Notes: a model not told the origin generated them from the letters alone. Counted from the first letter of the stretch, positions 15,885 to 25,109 are shown. The stretch is DNA of 64,000 nt from Sphingomicrobium aestuariivivum (GCF_024721585.1 NZ_CP102629.1:744001-808000); one strand, 5' to 3'. Numbers and translations are program-made.

Positions 15885-17194
15885 TGAAGGACGGAGCACG
15901 GTCGGATGATCCGGCCGTGCAAGCCCAGCTCGACCGGTTGGAAGCGCTCGGCCATGGCGGCGAGCGCGAGGGGCAATATCTCGAACCCGTCAAGGCGCTG
16001 CTCGCCGCGCTCGGCCACCCCGAGCGCGCGCTGCCCCCCGTCCTCCATGTCGCGGGGACCAACGGCAAGGGCTCGACCATCGCCTTCGCCCGCGCCGGCC
16101 TCGAGGCGGCGGGCTGCCAGGTCCATGTCTTCACCTCGCCCCATCTCGTCCGCTTCAACGAGCGTATCCGGCTAGGCGGCACGCTGATCGGGGACGAGGC
16201 GCTCGCCCCGCTCCTCAGCGAAGTGCTCGACACGGTCGAAGCCAAGGGCCTCTCGCCCAGCTTCTTCGAGGCGACCACTGCCGCCGCGCTCCTCGCCTTT
16301 TCGCGCGCCCCCGCCGACGCGCTCCTGCTCGAGGTCGGCATGGGCGGGCGGCTCGATGCGACCAACGTGGTCGCAACGCCCGCCGCCTGCGGCATCGCCG
16401 CGCTCGGCCTCGACCACCAGCGCTGGCTGGGCACCACCCTGCCCGAGATCGCTGGCGAAAAGGCGGGGATCGCCAAGCCGGGCGTCCCGCTCGTCGTCCA
16501 GCGCCAGTCGCCCGAGGCCACCCAGCGCATCGCCGATGTCGCCGCCGCGACCGGCGCCCCCCTCAAGCTGCAGGACCGCGACTGGACGATCCGCCGCGAG
16601 GGCGATGAACTCCTCTACGAGGGCCAGCGCGCGCTCCGCCTGCCGCTGCCCGCGCTGCCCGGCGCGCACCAGCATGAAAATGCGGGCCTCGCGCTCGCGA
16701 TGCTCGACTACCAGTCCGCCATCGACCTCGACTGGCCGGCGCTCGCGCCGATGACGCGCTGGGCGCAGTGGCCCGCGCGGCTCCAGCGGATCGAGGAAGG
16801 CGAACTCCGCGCCCGCCTCCCCGGCGACATCAGCCTGATGCTCGACGGCGCGCACAATGGCGAGGCCGCGCGCGCCGTCGCGCAGGCGCTACAAGGACGA
16901 CGCGTGCACATTGTCGCAGGCATCCTCGCCAATCGCGACCCGCTGGCGCTCCTCACCCCCTTCATCCGGCAGATGGCAAGCTTCACCGCACTGCCTGTGC
17001 CGCACCACGACCATCACCAGCCGCAGGCGCTCGCCGCGATGATCGACGGCACGGACAGCGCCCCCGCCAGCGACTTGCGCGCCGCCTTCGAACGCGTCGC
17101 GCAGCGCGTGCAGCCCGGCGACACCGTGCTGGTGATGGGATCGCTCTATCTCGCGGGTGCCTTCCTCGCCGAGAACGGCACCCTGCCGGCCTAG
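15884..17194 (+). CDS. folC: Bifunctional folylpolyglutamate/dihydrofolate synthase
   Basis: Adds glutamate to dihydropteroate and to reduced folates. 436 residues: Mur-ligase type P-loop G58-T-N-G-K-G-S64, TSPHLVRFNERI, VGMGGRLDATN and, in the C-terminal domain, DGAHNGEA. The ATG at 15884 overlaps the accD stop, so translation is probably coupled. Its TAG is interlocked with the stop of the convergent permease in CTAG. Confidence 0.96.
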   Translation: MKDGARSDDPAVQAQLDRLEALGHGGEREGQYLEPVKALLAALGHPERALPPVLHVAGTNGKGSTIAFARAGLEAAGCQVHVFTSPHLVRFNERIRLGGTLIGDEALAPLLSEVLDTVEAKGLSPSFFEATTAAALLAFSRAPADALLLEVGMGGRLDATNVVATPAACGIAALGLDHQRWLGTTLPEIAGEKAGIAKPGVPLVVQRQSPEATQRIADVAAATGAPLKLQDRDWTIRREGDELLYEGQRALRLPLPALPGAHQHENAGLALAMLDYQSAIDLDWPALAPMTRWAQWPARLQRIEEGELRARLPGDISLMLDGAHNGEAARAVAQALQGRRVHIVAGILANRDPLALLTPFIRQMASFTALPVPHHDHHQPQALAAMIDGTDSAPASDLRAAFERVAQRVQPGDTVLVMGSLYLAGAFLAENGTLPA

Positions 17195-18900
17195 GCGAAT
17201 TCGACCTCGGGCGGCGGAGCGTTCTGGTCGGCGGTGCCGAGCCTTTTCTGCCGCGCCCATTCGAGCAGGCACAGCACGACCGCCACCCCGCCGATCGCGG
17301 TGGTGATGAGGAAGACGGTGTAATAGCCCAGTTCCTCGATCAGCTGCCCCAGCGGCGCGCGCCCGAGCGTGCCGACCAGCAGCGCGAGGCTCGAGAGCAG
17401 CGCATATTGCACCGCGCTATAGCCCTTGGCGACGATGCTCGAGAGATAGGCGACGAAGGCCGCCCCCGCGATGCCGACGGCAAGATTCTCGCCCGCGATG
17501 GTGATCATCAGCTTGGACAGTCGCTCGTCGCCGCCCAATTGCGTGACGAGCCAGGTGAAGCCGGTCGCATCGGCCACCGCCTGCATCCGCGCGCCGCCCA
17601 CCGCGAGGTCGGCGTAGAGGAGGTTGGTGAGCGCCGCGATCACCGCGCCGAAGGTCAGCGCCGCCATCCGCCCGATCAGCGTCAGCAGCGCGCCGCCCAC
17701 TGCCAGCCCGACGAGCAGCGCGCCCACGCCGAAGAACTTGGACGCGATCGCCACCTCGTCATTGGTGTACTGCAGCTCGCCGAGATAGAAGGGGTAGGCG
17801 AAGCTGCCCCAGATGGCGTCGCAGATGCGATAGGTGAGGATGAGCGCGATGACGAGGATCGCCGCCGAGCCCAGCCGCCCGATGATCTCGGTCAGCGGCA
17901 ACACCAGCGCGCGATAGCCGAAGTCGATCGCCCGCTCGCCGCTCGTAGTGGCAGGGGCGGGCTCGGTCAGCACGTGGCGTCCGTGCTTCTGCTGGTGCAC
18001 CAGCCATGCCGCGATGATCCCCGGCACGACGATGGTGGCGAGGATGATGAGCGGACCCTGCTGGGTGATCCATTCGACCGACTGGTTACGCGATTCCGCA
18101 TCGGCATTGAGGCTGCGCACCATGAAGACGAGTACCATGCCGAGTGCGATCGCCCACAGCCCGCCGATTGCGGCAAAGGCGGTCTTGCGCACGCGGGGCT
18201 TGAGCTGGCCGGGCTGGCGCAGCGCATCGAGTTCGGCGCCCGCCGCCTCGATCATGTCGGTGGTGCGCTTGGCATCGGGGGCACGGATGCCGGCGATGCC
18301 GATGACGAAGATCATGCCGCCGAACAGCGCATAGGTCTGCGGCCAGCCGATGCGCGCGGCGATGATCAGCGCGAGCGCGCCGCCCGCCAGCGCGGCGAGG
18401 CGGTAACCCATCTGGTAGATGGTCGAGAGGATGTCGATGGTGGCGACCTCGTCGGCGACATCGACGCGCCAGGCGTCGATCACCACGTCCTGCGTCGCCG
18501 AGGAAAAGGCGACGATCCCCGCGAGCAGGCTGAACAGCCCGAGCTGCGACTTGGGATCGAGCAGCGACAGGGTGATGAGGCTGACCCCGATGAGGATCTG
18601 CGCGGTGACGATCCATTGCTTGCGATGCCCGAGCCGTTTCAGCCCCGGCAAATCGACGCGGTCGAGCGCGGGCGACCACAGGAACTTGAAGGCATATGCG
18701 AGCCCGATGAGCGAGAAGACCCCCATCGTCTCGAGGTCGACCTTGGCTTCGGACAGCCAGGCATAGAGCGTGCCGAGGACGAGCGAATAGGGCAGCCCCG
18801 CCGCGAAGCCGAAGAGCAGCATGTAGAGCGTCTTCTTCTGCCTGAGCGAGCGCAGGAGCACGCCCCAGCCGGGCTTCGTGGTCTTCGAGTCGTCGGCCAT
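17191..18900 (-). CDS. ampG: AmpG-like muropeptide permease (MFS)
   Basis: Imports GlcNAc-anhydroMurNAc peptides from the periplasm for cell-wall recycling. 569 residues with 12-14 membrane helices; the N-terminal region has FAAGLPYSLVLGTLYAWL, WSPALDRVD and SSATQDVVIDAWR, characteristic of AmpG. It is longer than E. coli AmpG because of a central ~100-residue insertion including QQKHGRH and a second pair of helices. ATG 18900 has AAGGGAG six bases upstream. Substrate is inferred from family membership. Confidence 0.85.
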   Translation of the reverse strand: MADDSKTTKPGWGVLLRSLRQKKTLYMLLFGFAAGLPYSLVLGTLYAWLSEAKVDLETMGVFSLIGLAYAFKFLWSPALDRVDLPGLKRLGHRKQWIVTAQILIGVSLITLSLLDPKSQLGLFSLLAGIVAFSSATQDVVIDAWRVDVADEVATIDILSTIYQMGYRLAALAGGALALIIAARIGWPQTYALFGGMIFVIGIAGIRAPDAKRTTDMIEAAGAELDALRQPGQLKPRVRKTAFAAIGGLWAIALGMVLVFMVRSLNADAESRNQSVEWITQQGPLIILATIVVPGIIAAWLVHQQKHGRHVLTEPAPATTSGERAIDFGYRALVLPLTEIIGRLGSAAILVIALILTYRICDAIWGSFAYPFYLGELQYTNDEVAIASKFFGVGALLVGLAVGGALLTLIGRMAALTFGAVIAALTNLLYADLAVGGARMQAVADATGFTWLVTQLGGDERLSKLMITIAGENLAVGIAGAAFVAYLSSIVAKGYSAVQYALLSSLALLVGTLGRAPLGQLIEELGYYTVFLITTAIGGVAVVLCLLEWARQKRLGTADQNAPPPEVEFA

Positions 18901-19016
18901 GCTTACTCCCTTGTCCAAACAGTCGGCGCTCACGCTAGAGGGGCGCGACGCTGCGGAAAAGGGGGTGAACATCGGCTGACTTGCAAGGCCGGCGCGGCAG
19001 GCGCACCATCCGCCTC

Positions 19017-20165
19017 ATGGACGTGGCCCGACGCAGCTCTCCCATGACCCCCGGCCAGCGAAGGCTCGCCGAGGCGATGCAGCGCGGCGACCATTTCATC
19101 GGCGAGCACGCCGAGCGGATCGAGACCTCGCGCTATGTCGATCCCCAACGGCACGAACGCGAGCTTTCCACCTTCTTCCGCGCCATGCCGACCGCGCTTT
19201 GTCCGTCGGCGCTGGTGGGCAAGAACGAGATGGTGCGCCACGACCTCACCGGCCTCGACCTCATCGTCACGCGTGATGGCGAGGGACAGGTGCATGTGCT
19301 GGCCAACAGCTGCCTCCACCGCGCCACCCGCCTCGTCGAAACCGACGCGGTGCAGCCCGCGAAGAAGATCATCTGCCCCTATCACGCCTGGACCTACACG
19401 CCCGACGGCAGCCTTCGAGCCCTGCCCCGACCCGACAGCTTCCCGGGCTTCTGCAAGGAAGGAAAGGCGCTCACCCGATACCCCGTCGCCGAGCATGGCG
19501 GGCTCATCTGGTTCATCGGCGATCCGCAGGCGCAGGCCGACTTCTCGCTGCTCGAGGAACTGGGCGCCGACCTCGATGCGATCGGGATCGGCGACATGGC
19601 CTTCTTCGAGCGCGCCACCCATGAGGTCGCCGCCGACTGGAAGATGGTCGTCGACGCCTTTTGCGAGGGCTATCACGTCAAGCGGCTCCACGCCCGCTCG
19701 ATCGGCGACTTCTTCGCCGACGGGGTCAATGTCGCCGACCGCATCGGCCCCCACCAGCGCTTCATCGTCGGTCGCACCGATCATGCGATGGAAGTCGATC
19801 TCGACGACTGGGACGCGGTGCGCGAGGTGATGACCTTCACCTACCAGCTCTTCCCCAACAGCATCGTCATCGTCAGCCCCGACTATGTGAACCTGCTGGT
19901 CGTCCACCCCGACGGCGTAGGGCGCTGCAGGGTCGAGAATTTCATGCTCGTGCCGCCCGATGCCGATGCCGCGGTGATGGAGCCACGCTGGCGCAAGAGC
20001 TGGGAGCTGCTCGACGGCCACACCTTCGGGGGCGAGGACTTCCGCGCCGCCGCGCTTTGCCAGCGCGGGGTGGAATCGGGCCACCGCGACGATATGCTGA
20101 TCGGCACGCTGGAAACCGGCGTCGCGGTTTTCCACGCCGAATGCGACGCGCGCCTGGAAATCTGA
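19017..20165 (+). CDS. Rieske non-heme iron oxygenase alpha subunit
   Basis: 382 residues. The Rieske [2Fe-2S] ligands are visible as C-L-H (NSCLHRATRL) and C-P-Y-H (IICPYHAWTY); the mononuclear iron site is in DAFCEGYHVKRLH. Such enzymes hydroxylate aromatic or quaternary-amine substrates using an external reductase; the substrate cannot be read from sequence, and no reductase gene lies nearby. ATG 19017 is used, but ATG 19044 (MTPGQRRL) is an equally plausible start; neither has a strong ribosome site. Divergent from ampG. Confidence 0.85.
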   Translation: MDVARRSSPMTPGQRRLAEAMQRGDHFIGEHAERIETSRYVDPQRHERELSTFFRAMPTALCPSALVGKNEMVRHDLTGLDLIVTRDGEGQVHVLANSCLHRATRLVETDAVQPAKKIICPYHAWTYTPDGSLRALPRPDSFPGFCKEGKALTRYPVAEHGGLIWFIGDPQAQADFSLLEELGADLDAIGIGDMAFFERATHEVAADWKMVVDAFCEGYHVKRLHARSIGDFFADGVNVADRIGPHQRFIVGRTDHAMEVDLDDWDAVREVMTFTYQLFPNSIVIVSPDYVNLLVVHPDGVGRCRVENFMLVPPDADAAVMEPRWRKSWELLDGHTFGGEDFRAAALCQRGVESGHRDDMLIGTLETGVAVFHAECDARLEI

Positions 20166-20169
20166 GGCC

Positions 20170-20619
20170 TCAGGGTGTCACGTAGAGCTGGAGCCCCTTC
20201 ACCGCCTTGAAATTCTTGCCCGCCACGAGGCTGTCGATCGCCGCGATCGCATCCTTCAGCTGGCGGTCGCTATAGGGTTTGACGAGGCTGCCCAGCGCAT
20301 AGACCGCGCATTGCCCCGGCGGATTGCCGGTGGCGAAGAGGACGGGGATGCCCTTCTCGCTGGCGATCTTCGCGACGTCGATGCCGCTCTTGTCGCCCGC
20401 CAGCTGGATATCGCACAGGACGAGGTCGATGTCCTCGAACTCGATATCGCGCCGCGCATCCTCGTAATTGTCGCGCGTTCCGACCACGACATAGCCCAGC
20501 CGCTCGAGCCGCTGTTCATTGTCGAATGCGGTCAAGGGCTCGTCCTCGACGACGAGGATGCGGGAAATCGCGCGCTTTGTCTTTCCGAACAGTGTGTTGA
20601 TCCCTAGAGAGAGCGGCAT
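20170..20619 (-). CDS. Single-domain CheY-like response regulator
   Basis: 149 residues, receiver domain only. Acidic pocket in VVEDEP, phospho-acceptor Asp in LCDIQLAGDKSG, switch Thr in FATGNP, and Lys in VKPYS. There is no output domain, so it probably acts by protein contact or as a phosphate shuttle. The only ATG that keeps the domain intact is 20619, which overlaps the ATG of the divergent pseudouridine synthase; GAAGG lies upstream. It converges on the Rieske gene with a 4-base gap. Confidence 0.85.
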   Translation of the reverse strand: MPLSLGINTLFGKTKRAISRILVVEDEPLTAFDNEQRLERLGYVVVGTRDNYEDARRDIEFEDIDLVLCDIQLAGDKSGIDVAKIASEKGIPVLFATGNPPGQCAVYALGSLVKPYSDRQLKDAIAAIDSLVAGKNFKAVKGLQLYVTP

Positions 20620-21439
20620 GAAGCCTTCAGACAACAAGCGCCGCACCCCCCGTTCCGGTTCCGTAAAGTCGTCGCCGAACCGCACGAAACCCAAGGGTGG
20701 TGCCGCCCAGCCACAGCGCGAGGAACAGCGCATCGCCAAGCTGCTCGCCCGCGCCGGCGTCGCCTCGCGCCGCGAAGTCGAGCGCATGATCGGCGACGGG
20801 CGCATCGCCATCGACGGCAAGACGCTCGACACGCCCGCCACGCTGGTGAAGAACCTCAAGGGCGTCACGGTCGACGGCAATCCCGTCGCCAAGGCCGAAC
20901 AGACCCGCCTCTTCGCTTTCTACAAGCCGCGCGGCTGCCTCACCGCCGAGCGTGATCCGGCGGGCCGCCGCACCATCTACGACACGCTGCCCAAGGGCCC
21001 CAAGATCCCGCGCCTCATGCCCGTCGGTCGCCTCGACTATAATACCGAGGGCCTCCTCCTCATGACCAATGACGGCGAATTCAAGCGCGAGCTCGAACTG
21101 CCCGCCACCGGCGTGCCGCGCACCTATCGCGCCCGCGCCTTCGGCCATGTCCACCAGGAGCAGCTCGAGGCGCTTGCCGAGGGCGTCGAGATCGAGGGCA
21201 TCCGATACGGCTCGATCGACGCAAATCTCGAACGCTCGAAGGGCGACAACCAGTGGATCGAGATGACGCTGACCGAGGGCAAGAACCGCGAGGTGCGCCG
21301 CGTCCTCGAATGGCTCGGCATGGAAGTCTCGCGCCTCATCCGCGTGGCCTACGGCCCGTTCACCGTCGAAGGACTCGACAAGGGCCAGCTCTACGAGATC
21401 GACCGCGACACCATCCGCGACTTCCGGAAGTCGATGTGA
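20618..21439 (+). CDS. rluB: RluB/RsuA-type rRNA pseudouridine synthase
   Basis: 273 residues: a basic disordered N-terminus, an S4 RNA-binding domain (RIAKLLARAGVASRREVERMI), and the catalytic domain with GRLDYNTEGLLLMTNDG, where the Asp is the nucleophile. Modifies a large-subunit rRNA uridine if RluB, or small-subunit if RsuA; RluB is more likely from the S4-plus-extension layout. Its ATG overlaps that of the divergent regulator. Its TGA overlaps the GTG of rsmD in GTGA, so the pair is an operon for rRNA modification. Confidence 0.88.
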   Translation: MKPSDNKRRTPRSGSVKSSPNRTKPKGGAAQPQREEQRIAKLLARAGVASRREVERMIGDGRIAIDGKTLDTPATLVKNLKGVTVDGNPVAKAEQTRLFAFYKPRGCLTAERDPAGRRTIYDTLPKGPKIPRLMPVGRLDYNTEGLLLMTNDGEFKRELELPATGVPRTYRARAFGHVHQEQLEALAEGVEIEGIRYGSIDANLERSKGDNQWIEMTLTEGKNREVRRVLEWLGMEVSRLIRVAYGPFTVEGLDKGQLYEIDRDTIRDFRKSM

Positions 21440-21984
21440 GGATCATCGCCGGCCAGCATCGCGGGCGCCCGCTCGTCGCGCCCGCCGGCCAGGCCACGCG
21501 CCCCACCAGCGACCGCGCCCGCGAAACGCTCTTCTCGATGCTGACCAGCCGCATCGGCGGCTTTGGCGAACTCCATGTCGCCGACCTGTTCGCGGGCTCG
21601 GGCGCGCTCGGCCTCGAAGCGCTCTCGCGCGGTGCCCATCGCGCAACCTTCGTCGACAGCGATCATGCCGCCCGCCGCGCCATCGAGACCAACATCGACT
21701 CGCTGGGCTATGGCGAGCGCGCCACCGTCCTGTCGGGCTCGGCGCTCGCCCTGCCCGCGCCGGCGCGTCCTTTCGACGTCATCTTCGCCGACCCGCCCTA
21801 TGCGCCGGGCAGCGGCAATGCGGTGGTCGAGGCGGTGGCGAAAGCCGGCTGGCTCGTCCCCGGCGGATGGCTCGCCATCGAAAGTGACGCCAAGGACAAG
21901 ATCGACGCGCCCGGCCCCTTCACGCTGGCCAAGGACCGCAAGGTCGGCCGCGCGCGGCTGTCGCTACTCTTCTTCGCTCCCTGA
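21436..21984 (+). CDS. rsmD: 16S rRNA (guanine966-N2)-methyltransferase
   Basis: 182 residues. SAM-binding motif ADLFAGSGALGLEALSRG, the catalytic FADPPY box, and the N-terminal RIIAGQHRGRPL with TRPTSDRARE that defines RsmD. The start is GTG 21436, overlapping the TGA of the upstream pseudouridine synthase gene. The 3' end overlaps the convergent Lys-rich gene by 21 bases. Confidence 0.95.
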   Translation: MRIIAGQHRGRPLVAPAGQATRPTSDRARETLFSMLTSRIGGFGELHVADLFAGSGALGLEALSRGAHRATFVDSDHAARRAIETNIDSLGYGERATVLSGSALALPAPARPFDVIFADPPYAPGSGNAVVEAVAKAGWLVPGGWLAIESDAKDKIDAPGPFTLAKDRKVGRARLSLLFFAP

Positions 21985-22404
21985 GCCTTTCTTCGCCGCC
22001 GCCTTGGCGCGCGCCGCTTCCATCTCGGCCATGAAGCGCTTGCCCATCGCGGCGGCCGCCGCCTTGCCCGCGAATTTCAGCGTTTCCTTCGAGCCCGAGG
22101 AGGAGCCCTTGGCCTTGGTGACCTGCCGTTCGGCAAGGCTCGCCACCGCCGCCACCGCGCCCGCGGCAACCACGTCGGCGACCAGCGGATGGTCGATCAG
22201 CTTGCCGATCGCCTCCATGCTCTCGTCGACCTTGCCCTTCTTCGCGCCGTCATCCTCGTGCTCGACGCGCTCCGCCACGCGCACCTTGGTGGCCTTCTTC
22301 TCCTTCTTTTCCTTCTTTTCCTTCTTTTTCGACTTCTTGGCGGCGCGTTTCTGCGCCTCCGCCTCGTCGAGGATCTCGTTCTTCTTCTTGTCCTTCTTGG
22401 CCAT
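21964..22404 (-). CDS. Lysine-rich small protein of unknown function
   Basis: 146 residues with an extremely charged N-terminus (AAKKSKKKEKKEKKEKKA), an Ala-rich hydrophobic middle (VVAAGAVAAVASLAE) and a second helix ending in an acidic tail. It may bind nucleic acid or membranes, but no family is recognised. ATG 22404 heads the frame. It is convergent with rsmD by a 21-base overlap, and lies 12 bases after the SRAP gene. Confidence 0.65.
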   Translation of the reverse strand: MAKKDKKKNEILDEAEAQKRAAKKSKKKEKKEKKEKKATKVRVAERVEHEDDGAKKGKVDESMEAIGKLIDHPLVADVVAAGAVAAVASLAERQVTKAKGSSSGSKETLKFAGKAAAAAMGKRFMAEMEAARAKAAAKKGSGSEEE

Positions 22405-22416
22405 GCTGGTCCTTTC

Positions 22417-23025
22417 TCAGGCGAATTGGGTCATCTTGTCGTCGGGATAGGCCTTGGCAAGCGCGCAGGCCTCCTCGGTGCTGCCACCGAGCCATTGGTC
22501 GTAATCATCGGGATCGAGCATCACCGGCATCGCCTTGGGATGCACCGCCCCCACCATCGCGTTGGGCGCGCAGGTGAGGAAGGAGAAATAGGGCCGCTCC
22601 TCCCCCGGGCGCCAGATGCCGGCAAAGGCGAACAGCGCGTCGCGCTCGCCCTCTCCCCGCTCCTTCAGGCCGAACCAGTGCTTCACCTTGCGCCCCGTCG
22701 CGGGGTCGGGCTTCGCGCTCCATTCGGAAAAACGGGTGACCGGCACGAGGCAGCGTCGCTCCGGATTGGCCAGCGCCGAGCGCCAGAAGGGAGATGACAG
22801 GTTGCGCACGTTGGTCACGGGGCGCCCGCCCGCCGCCTTGGGCCCGGGAAATCCCCACTCCATCTCCCTGAGCGCCAGCGCGCCTTCCTCGCGGGTCATG
22901 ACGGGCGCTGCATATTTGGGATAGATCTCGTCCTGCGCCGCCACGTTCGACCGCTCGCCCTCGAAGCTGCCGAACAGCTTCTTCATCTCGTCGACGCTCG
23001 CGGTCATCCGGTAAAGATTGCACAT
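22417..23025 (-). CDS. SRAP-family abasic-site processing protein (HMCES/YedK)
   Basis: 202 residues. After Met removal Cys2 is the residue that forms the thiazolidine link with abasic sites in single-stranded DNA. Other family residues are visible: Asn in NVRNLSSPFW, Glu in RFSEWS, and His in GAVHPKAMPVML. It protects replication forks at abasic sites. No LexA box was sought rigorously. Confidence 0.92.
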   Translation of the reverse strand: MCNLYRMTASVDEMKKLFGSFEGERSNVAAQDEIYPKYAAPVMTREEGALALREMEWGFPGPKAAGGRPVTNVRNLSSPFWRSALANPERRCLVPVTRFSEWSAKPDPATGRKVKHWFGLKERGEGERDALFAFAGIWRPGEERPYFSFLTCAPNAMVGAVHPKAMPVMLDPDDYDQWLGGSTEEACALAKAYPDDKMTQFA

Positions 23026-23165
23026 AGGCCCTCCCTCACCTCGAGCCTGCCCCGCACTCGGCTCGTCGTAAAGCGTGCAGAGTAACCGTTAACCCCGCTT
23101 GCCGGTTGTCTTCCGTTAAGTTTCATCGACGCAACATCCTCTCCGGAACAATCATGGAGATTATC

Positions 23166-23522
23166 ATGTCGCGTCTCACGATCAGCCTCGTCGCGGCCAG
23201 CCTGCTGGTCCCGACCCTCACCGCGCCCGCGATGGCGCATCACAAGAAATGGCACCGCGGCGGCCCGCCCCACGGCTACCATCGCATCTCGGGCTATGAC
23301 GGCGACGTCTGGCTCGACGAGCGCAACCGGTACCGCTGCAAGAAGTCGGACGGCACCACCGGCCTGATCGTCGGCGCCGCGGGCGGTGTCCTCCTCGGCC
23401 GCGCCATCGACACCGAGGGCGACCGCACCACCGGCACCGTGGTCGGCGCTGCCGCCGGCGCGCTGCTCGGCAAGGCGATCGACCAGAAAGTCGTCAACCG
23501 CGATACCTATCGCTGCCGCTGA
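23166..23522 (+). CDS. Secreted glycine-zipper protein
   Basis: 118 residues. ATG 23166 is preferred over 23154 because GGAG lies five bases upstream. A signal peptide ends at APAMAHH, followed by a His/Gly-rich stretch (KWHRGGPPHGYH), then a double glycine zipper (GLIVGAAGGVLLGRAI and GTVVGAAAGALLGKAI), typical of outer-membrane-associated 17-kDa-antigen-like proteins. Two Cys flank the zipper. The role is not known. Confidence 0.8.
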   Translation: MSRLTISLVAASLLVPTLTAPAMAHHKKWHRGGPPHGYHRISGYDGDVWLDERNRYRCKKSDGTTGLIVGAAGGVLLGRAIDTEGDRTTGTVVGAAAGALLGKAIDQKVVNRDTYRCR

Positions 23523-23600
23523 TCCCCCAGTCGGCGACGGCGCGCGCGCGCCCGGGCTTTCCCCCCACTGCCCGGGCGCGCCTTTCGCGAAACTGTGCCG

Positions 23601-23622
23601 CTGTATTGACATTCTAATACAG
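23601..23622. promoter_or_regulatory. Inverted repeat, candidate operator of the DUF2157-like gene
   Basis: CTGTATT and AATACAG form a perfect 7-bp inverted repeat with an eight-base centre that contains TTGACA-like and TAATAC-like elements. It lies 44 bases upstream of the membrane-protein gene at 23666 and has the size of a dimeric repressor site. Confidence 0.4.
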
Positions 23623-23665
23623 TAGGGGCAGCCTGCTCCCACTTCAACAGTGGGGGTATGTTTTC

Positions 23666-24790
23666 ATGTACAGCCAACAGGAACTGGACGACGCCGTCGC
23701 TGCCGGCGCCATCCCGGCCGAAAGCGCCAATGCGCTGCGCGCCTTCGTCTCGCAGCAGCGCTCCTCGACCATCGTCGATGAGGAGCATTTCCGCCTCATC
23801 ACCGGCTTCAACGACATCTTCGTCGCGGTCGCGGGCGGCATCCTCTTCTTCGCGGTCGGCTGGATCGGCCAGTGGCTCGGCGAGCAGACCGGCTTCATCC
23901 TCGACGGCGAGATGACCCCCATCGCGGGCGCCTTCATCGCCGCCACCGCCTGGGGCCTTGCCAGCTACTTCACCGCCAAGCGCCGCATGGCGCTCCCCTC
24001 GATCCTCTTCATGCTGGCCTTCCTCGTCGGCATCGGCTGGACCGTCTTCGGTGGTCTTGCCATGGGCGTCGAGGCGATGATGGCCGAGCCGGGCGAACGC
24101 GAGCTCGCGATCGTCGCCGCCATTGCCGCGGCCTGCACCGCTTTTGCGGCAAAGCTGCACTGGAACAGCTATCGCGTCCCGATCACGGTCGCGGCCGGTG
24201 CCGTCGCCGTTGCCGCCATCGTCATCGCGCTGGTCGCCGCCGTGCTGGCCGACACCATCGCTGCCGCCGCGCTGATGGACATCATCCTCGCGATGGTGCT
24301 CGTCCTCGGCATCGCCATCTTCGCCTATGCGATGAAGTGGGACGCCTCCGACCCCGCGCGCGTCACCCGCCGCTCGGACGTCGCCTTCTGGCTCCACCTC
24401 GCCGCCGCGCCGATGATCGTCCATGCGACCTTCAGCCTCCTCGGCCTCAACGATGGCAACGCCACCATCGCCGAGGGCTTCATCGTCATCGGCCTCTACA
24501 TCGCCATGGGCCTGACCGCGCTGGCGGTCGACCGCCGCGCGATGCTCGTCTCGGCGCTCGCCTATGTCCTCATCGCCTTGTCGGAGATGTTCCGCCAGTT
24601 CGGCGCGGTCGAGCTCAACATCGCGCTCACCGCGCTGGTGATCGGCTCGGCACTGCTGCTGCTGTCGGCCTTCTGGCACCAGGCGCGGGGCAAGGTCGTG
24701 TCGGCGCTGCCCGCCGGCCTCCAGTCGCGCCTGCCCAACCTGCACGGCGTGGCCGCCGCGCCGCAGGTCAGTCGCGAACCAGCCGCATAA
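23666..24790 (+). CDS. DUF2157-like multi-pass membrane protein
   Basis: 374 residues. The N-terminal soluble segment (ELDDAVAAGAIPAESANALRAF) resembles the start of DUF2157 proteins, and is followed by about ten to eleven hydrophobic helices with few charges. Function unknown. ATG 23666 follows a GGGGG tract. Its last 23 bases overlap the convergent DUF2794 gene. Confidence 0.75.
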   Translation: MYSQQELDDAVAAGAIPAESANALRAFVSQQRSSTIVDEEHFRLITGFNDIFVAVAGGILFFAVGWIGQWLGEQTGFILDGEMTPIAGAFIAATAWGLASYFTAKRRMALPSILFMLAFLVGIGWTVFGGLAMGVEAMMAEPGERELAIVAAIAAACTAFAAKLHWNSYRVPITVAAGAVAVAAIVIALVAAVLADTIAAAALMDIILAMVLVLGIAIFAYAMKWDASDPARVTRRSDVAFWLHLAAAPMIVHATFSLLGLNDGNATIAEGFIVIGLYIAMGLTALAVDRRAMLVSALAYVLIALSEMFRQFGAVELNIALTALVIGSALLLLSAFWHQARGKVVSALPAGLQSRLPNLHGVAAAPQVSREPAA

Positions 24791-25109
24791 GCCGGCGCTC
24801 GATCGGGGCCAGGACGTTCTTCAACTCCTGGCCCCGCTTGAGGACCTGGCCCTGCTCGCCGAAGAGCGCATAGACGCCCTGCCGCTGCCGAAGCGCGGGG
24901 CGTTTTTCTATCCTTATCTCGGGCCGCTCGGCGGCGCGGCGAAAGGCCGCGAAGACGGCGACGTCCCTGTCCATGCGAATGGCATAGTCACGCCAGTGCC
25001 CCGCCGCGACCATGCGGCCGTAAAGATCGATGATGGTGAGGAACTCGAGCCGTTCCCAGCCGACCTGCGCGGGCCCCCGCCCGCTAGGGAAGGGCGTCAC
25101 CACACTCAT
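24768..25109 (-). CDS. DUF2794 family protein
   Basis: 113 residues of a small alphaproteobacterial family of unknown function. The hallmarks are [26 protein letters not shown] and [16 protein letters not shown], then VLKRGQELK. Its ATG at 25109 overlaps the TGA of cysE (ATGA), so the two are co-translated; a link to cysteine metabolism is possible but unproven. Confidence 0.88.
   Translation of the reverse strand: MSVVTPFPSGRGPAQVGWERLEFLTIIDLYGRMVAAGHWRDYAIRMDRDVAVFAAFRRAAERPEIRIEKRPALRQRQGVYALFGEQGQVLKRGQELKNVLAPIERRLMRLVRD

Noticed and set aside
22290-22390. Low-complexity TTC/CTT tract as a possible repeat element
   Set aside because: It is the codon pattern of the Lys-rich N-terminus of the gene at 21964-22404.
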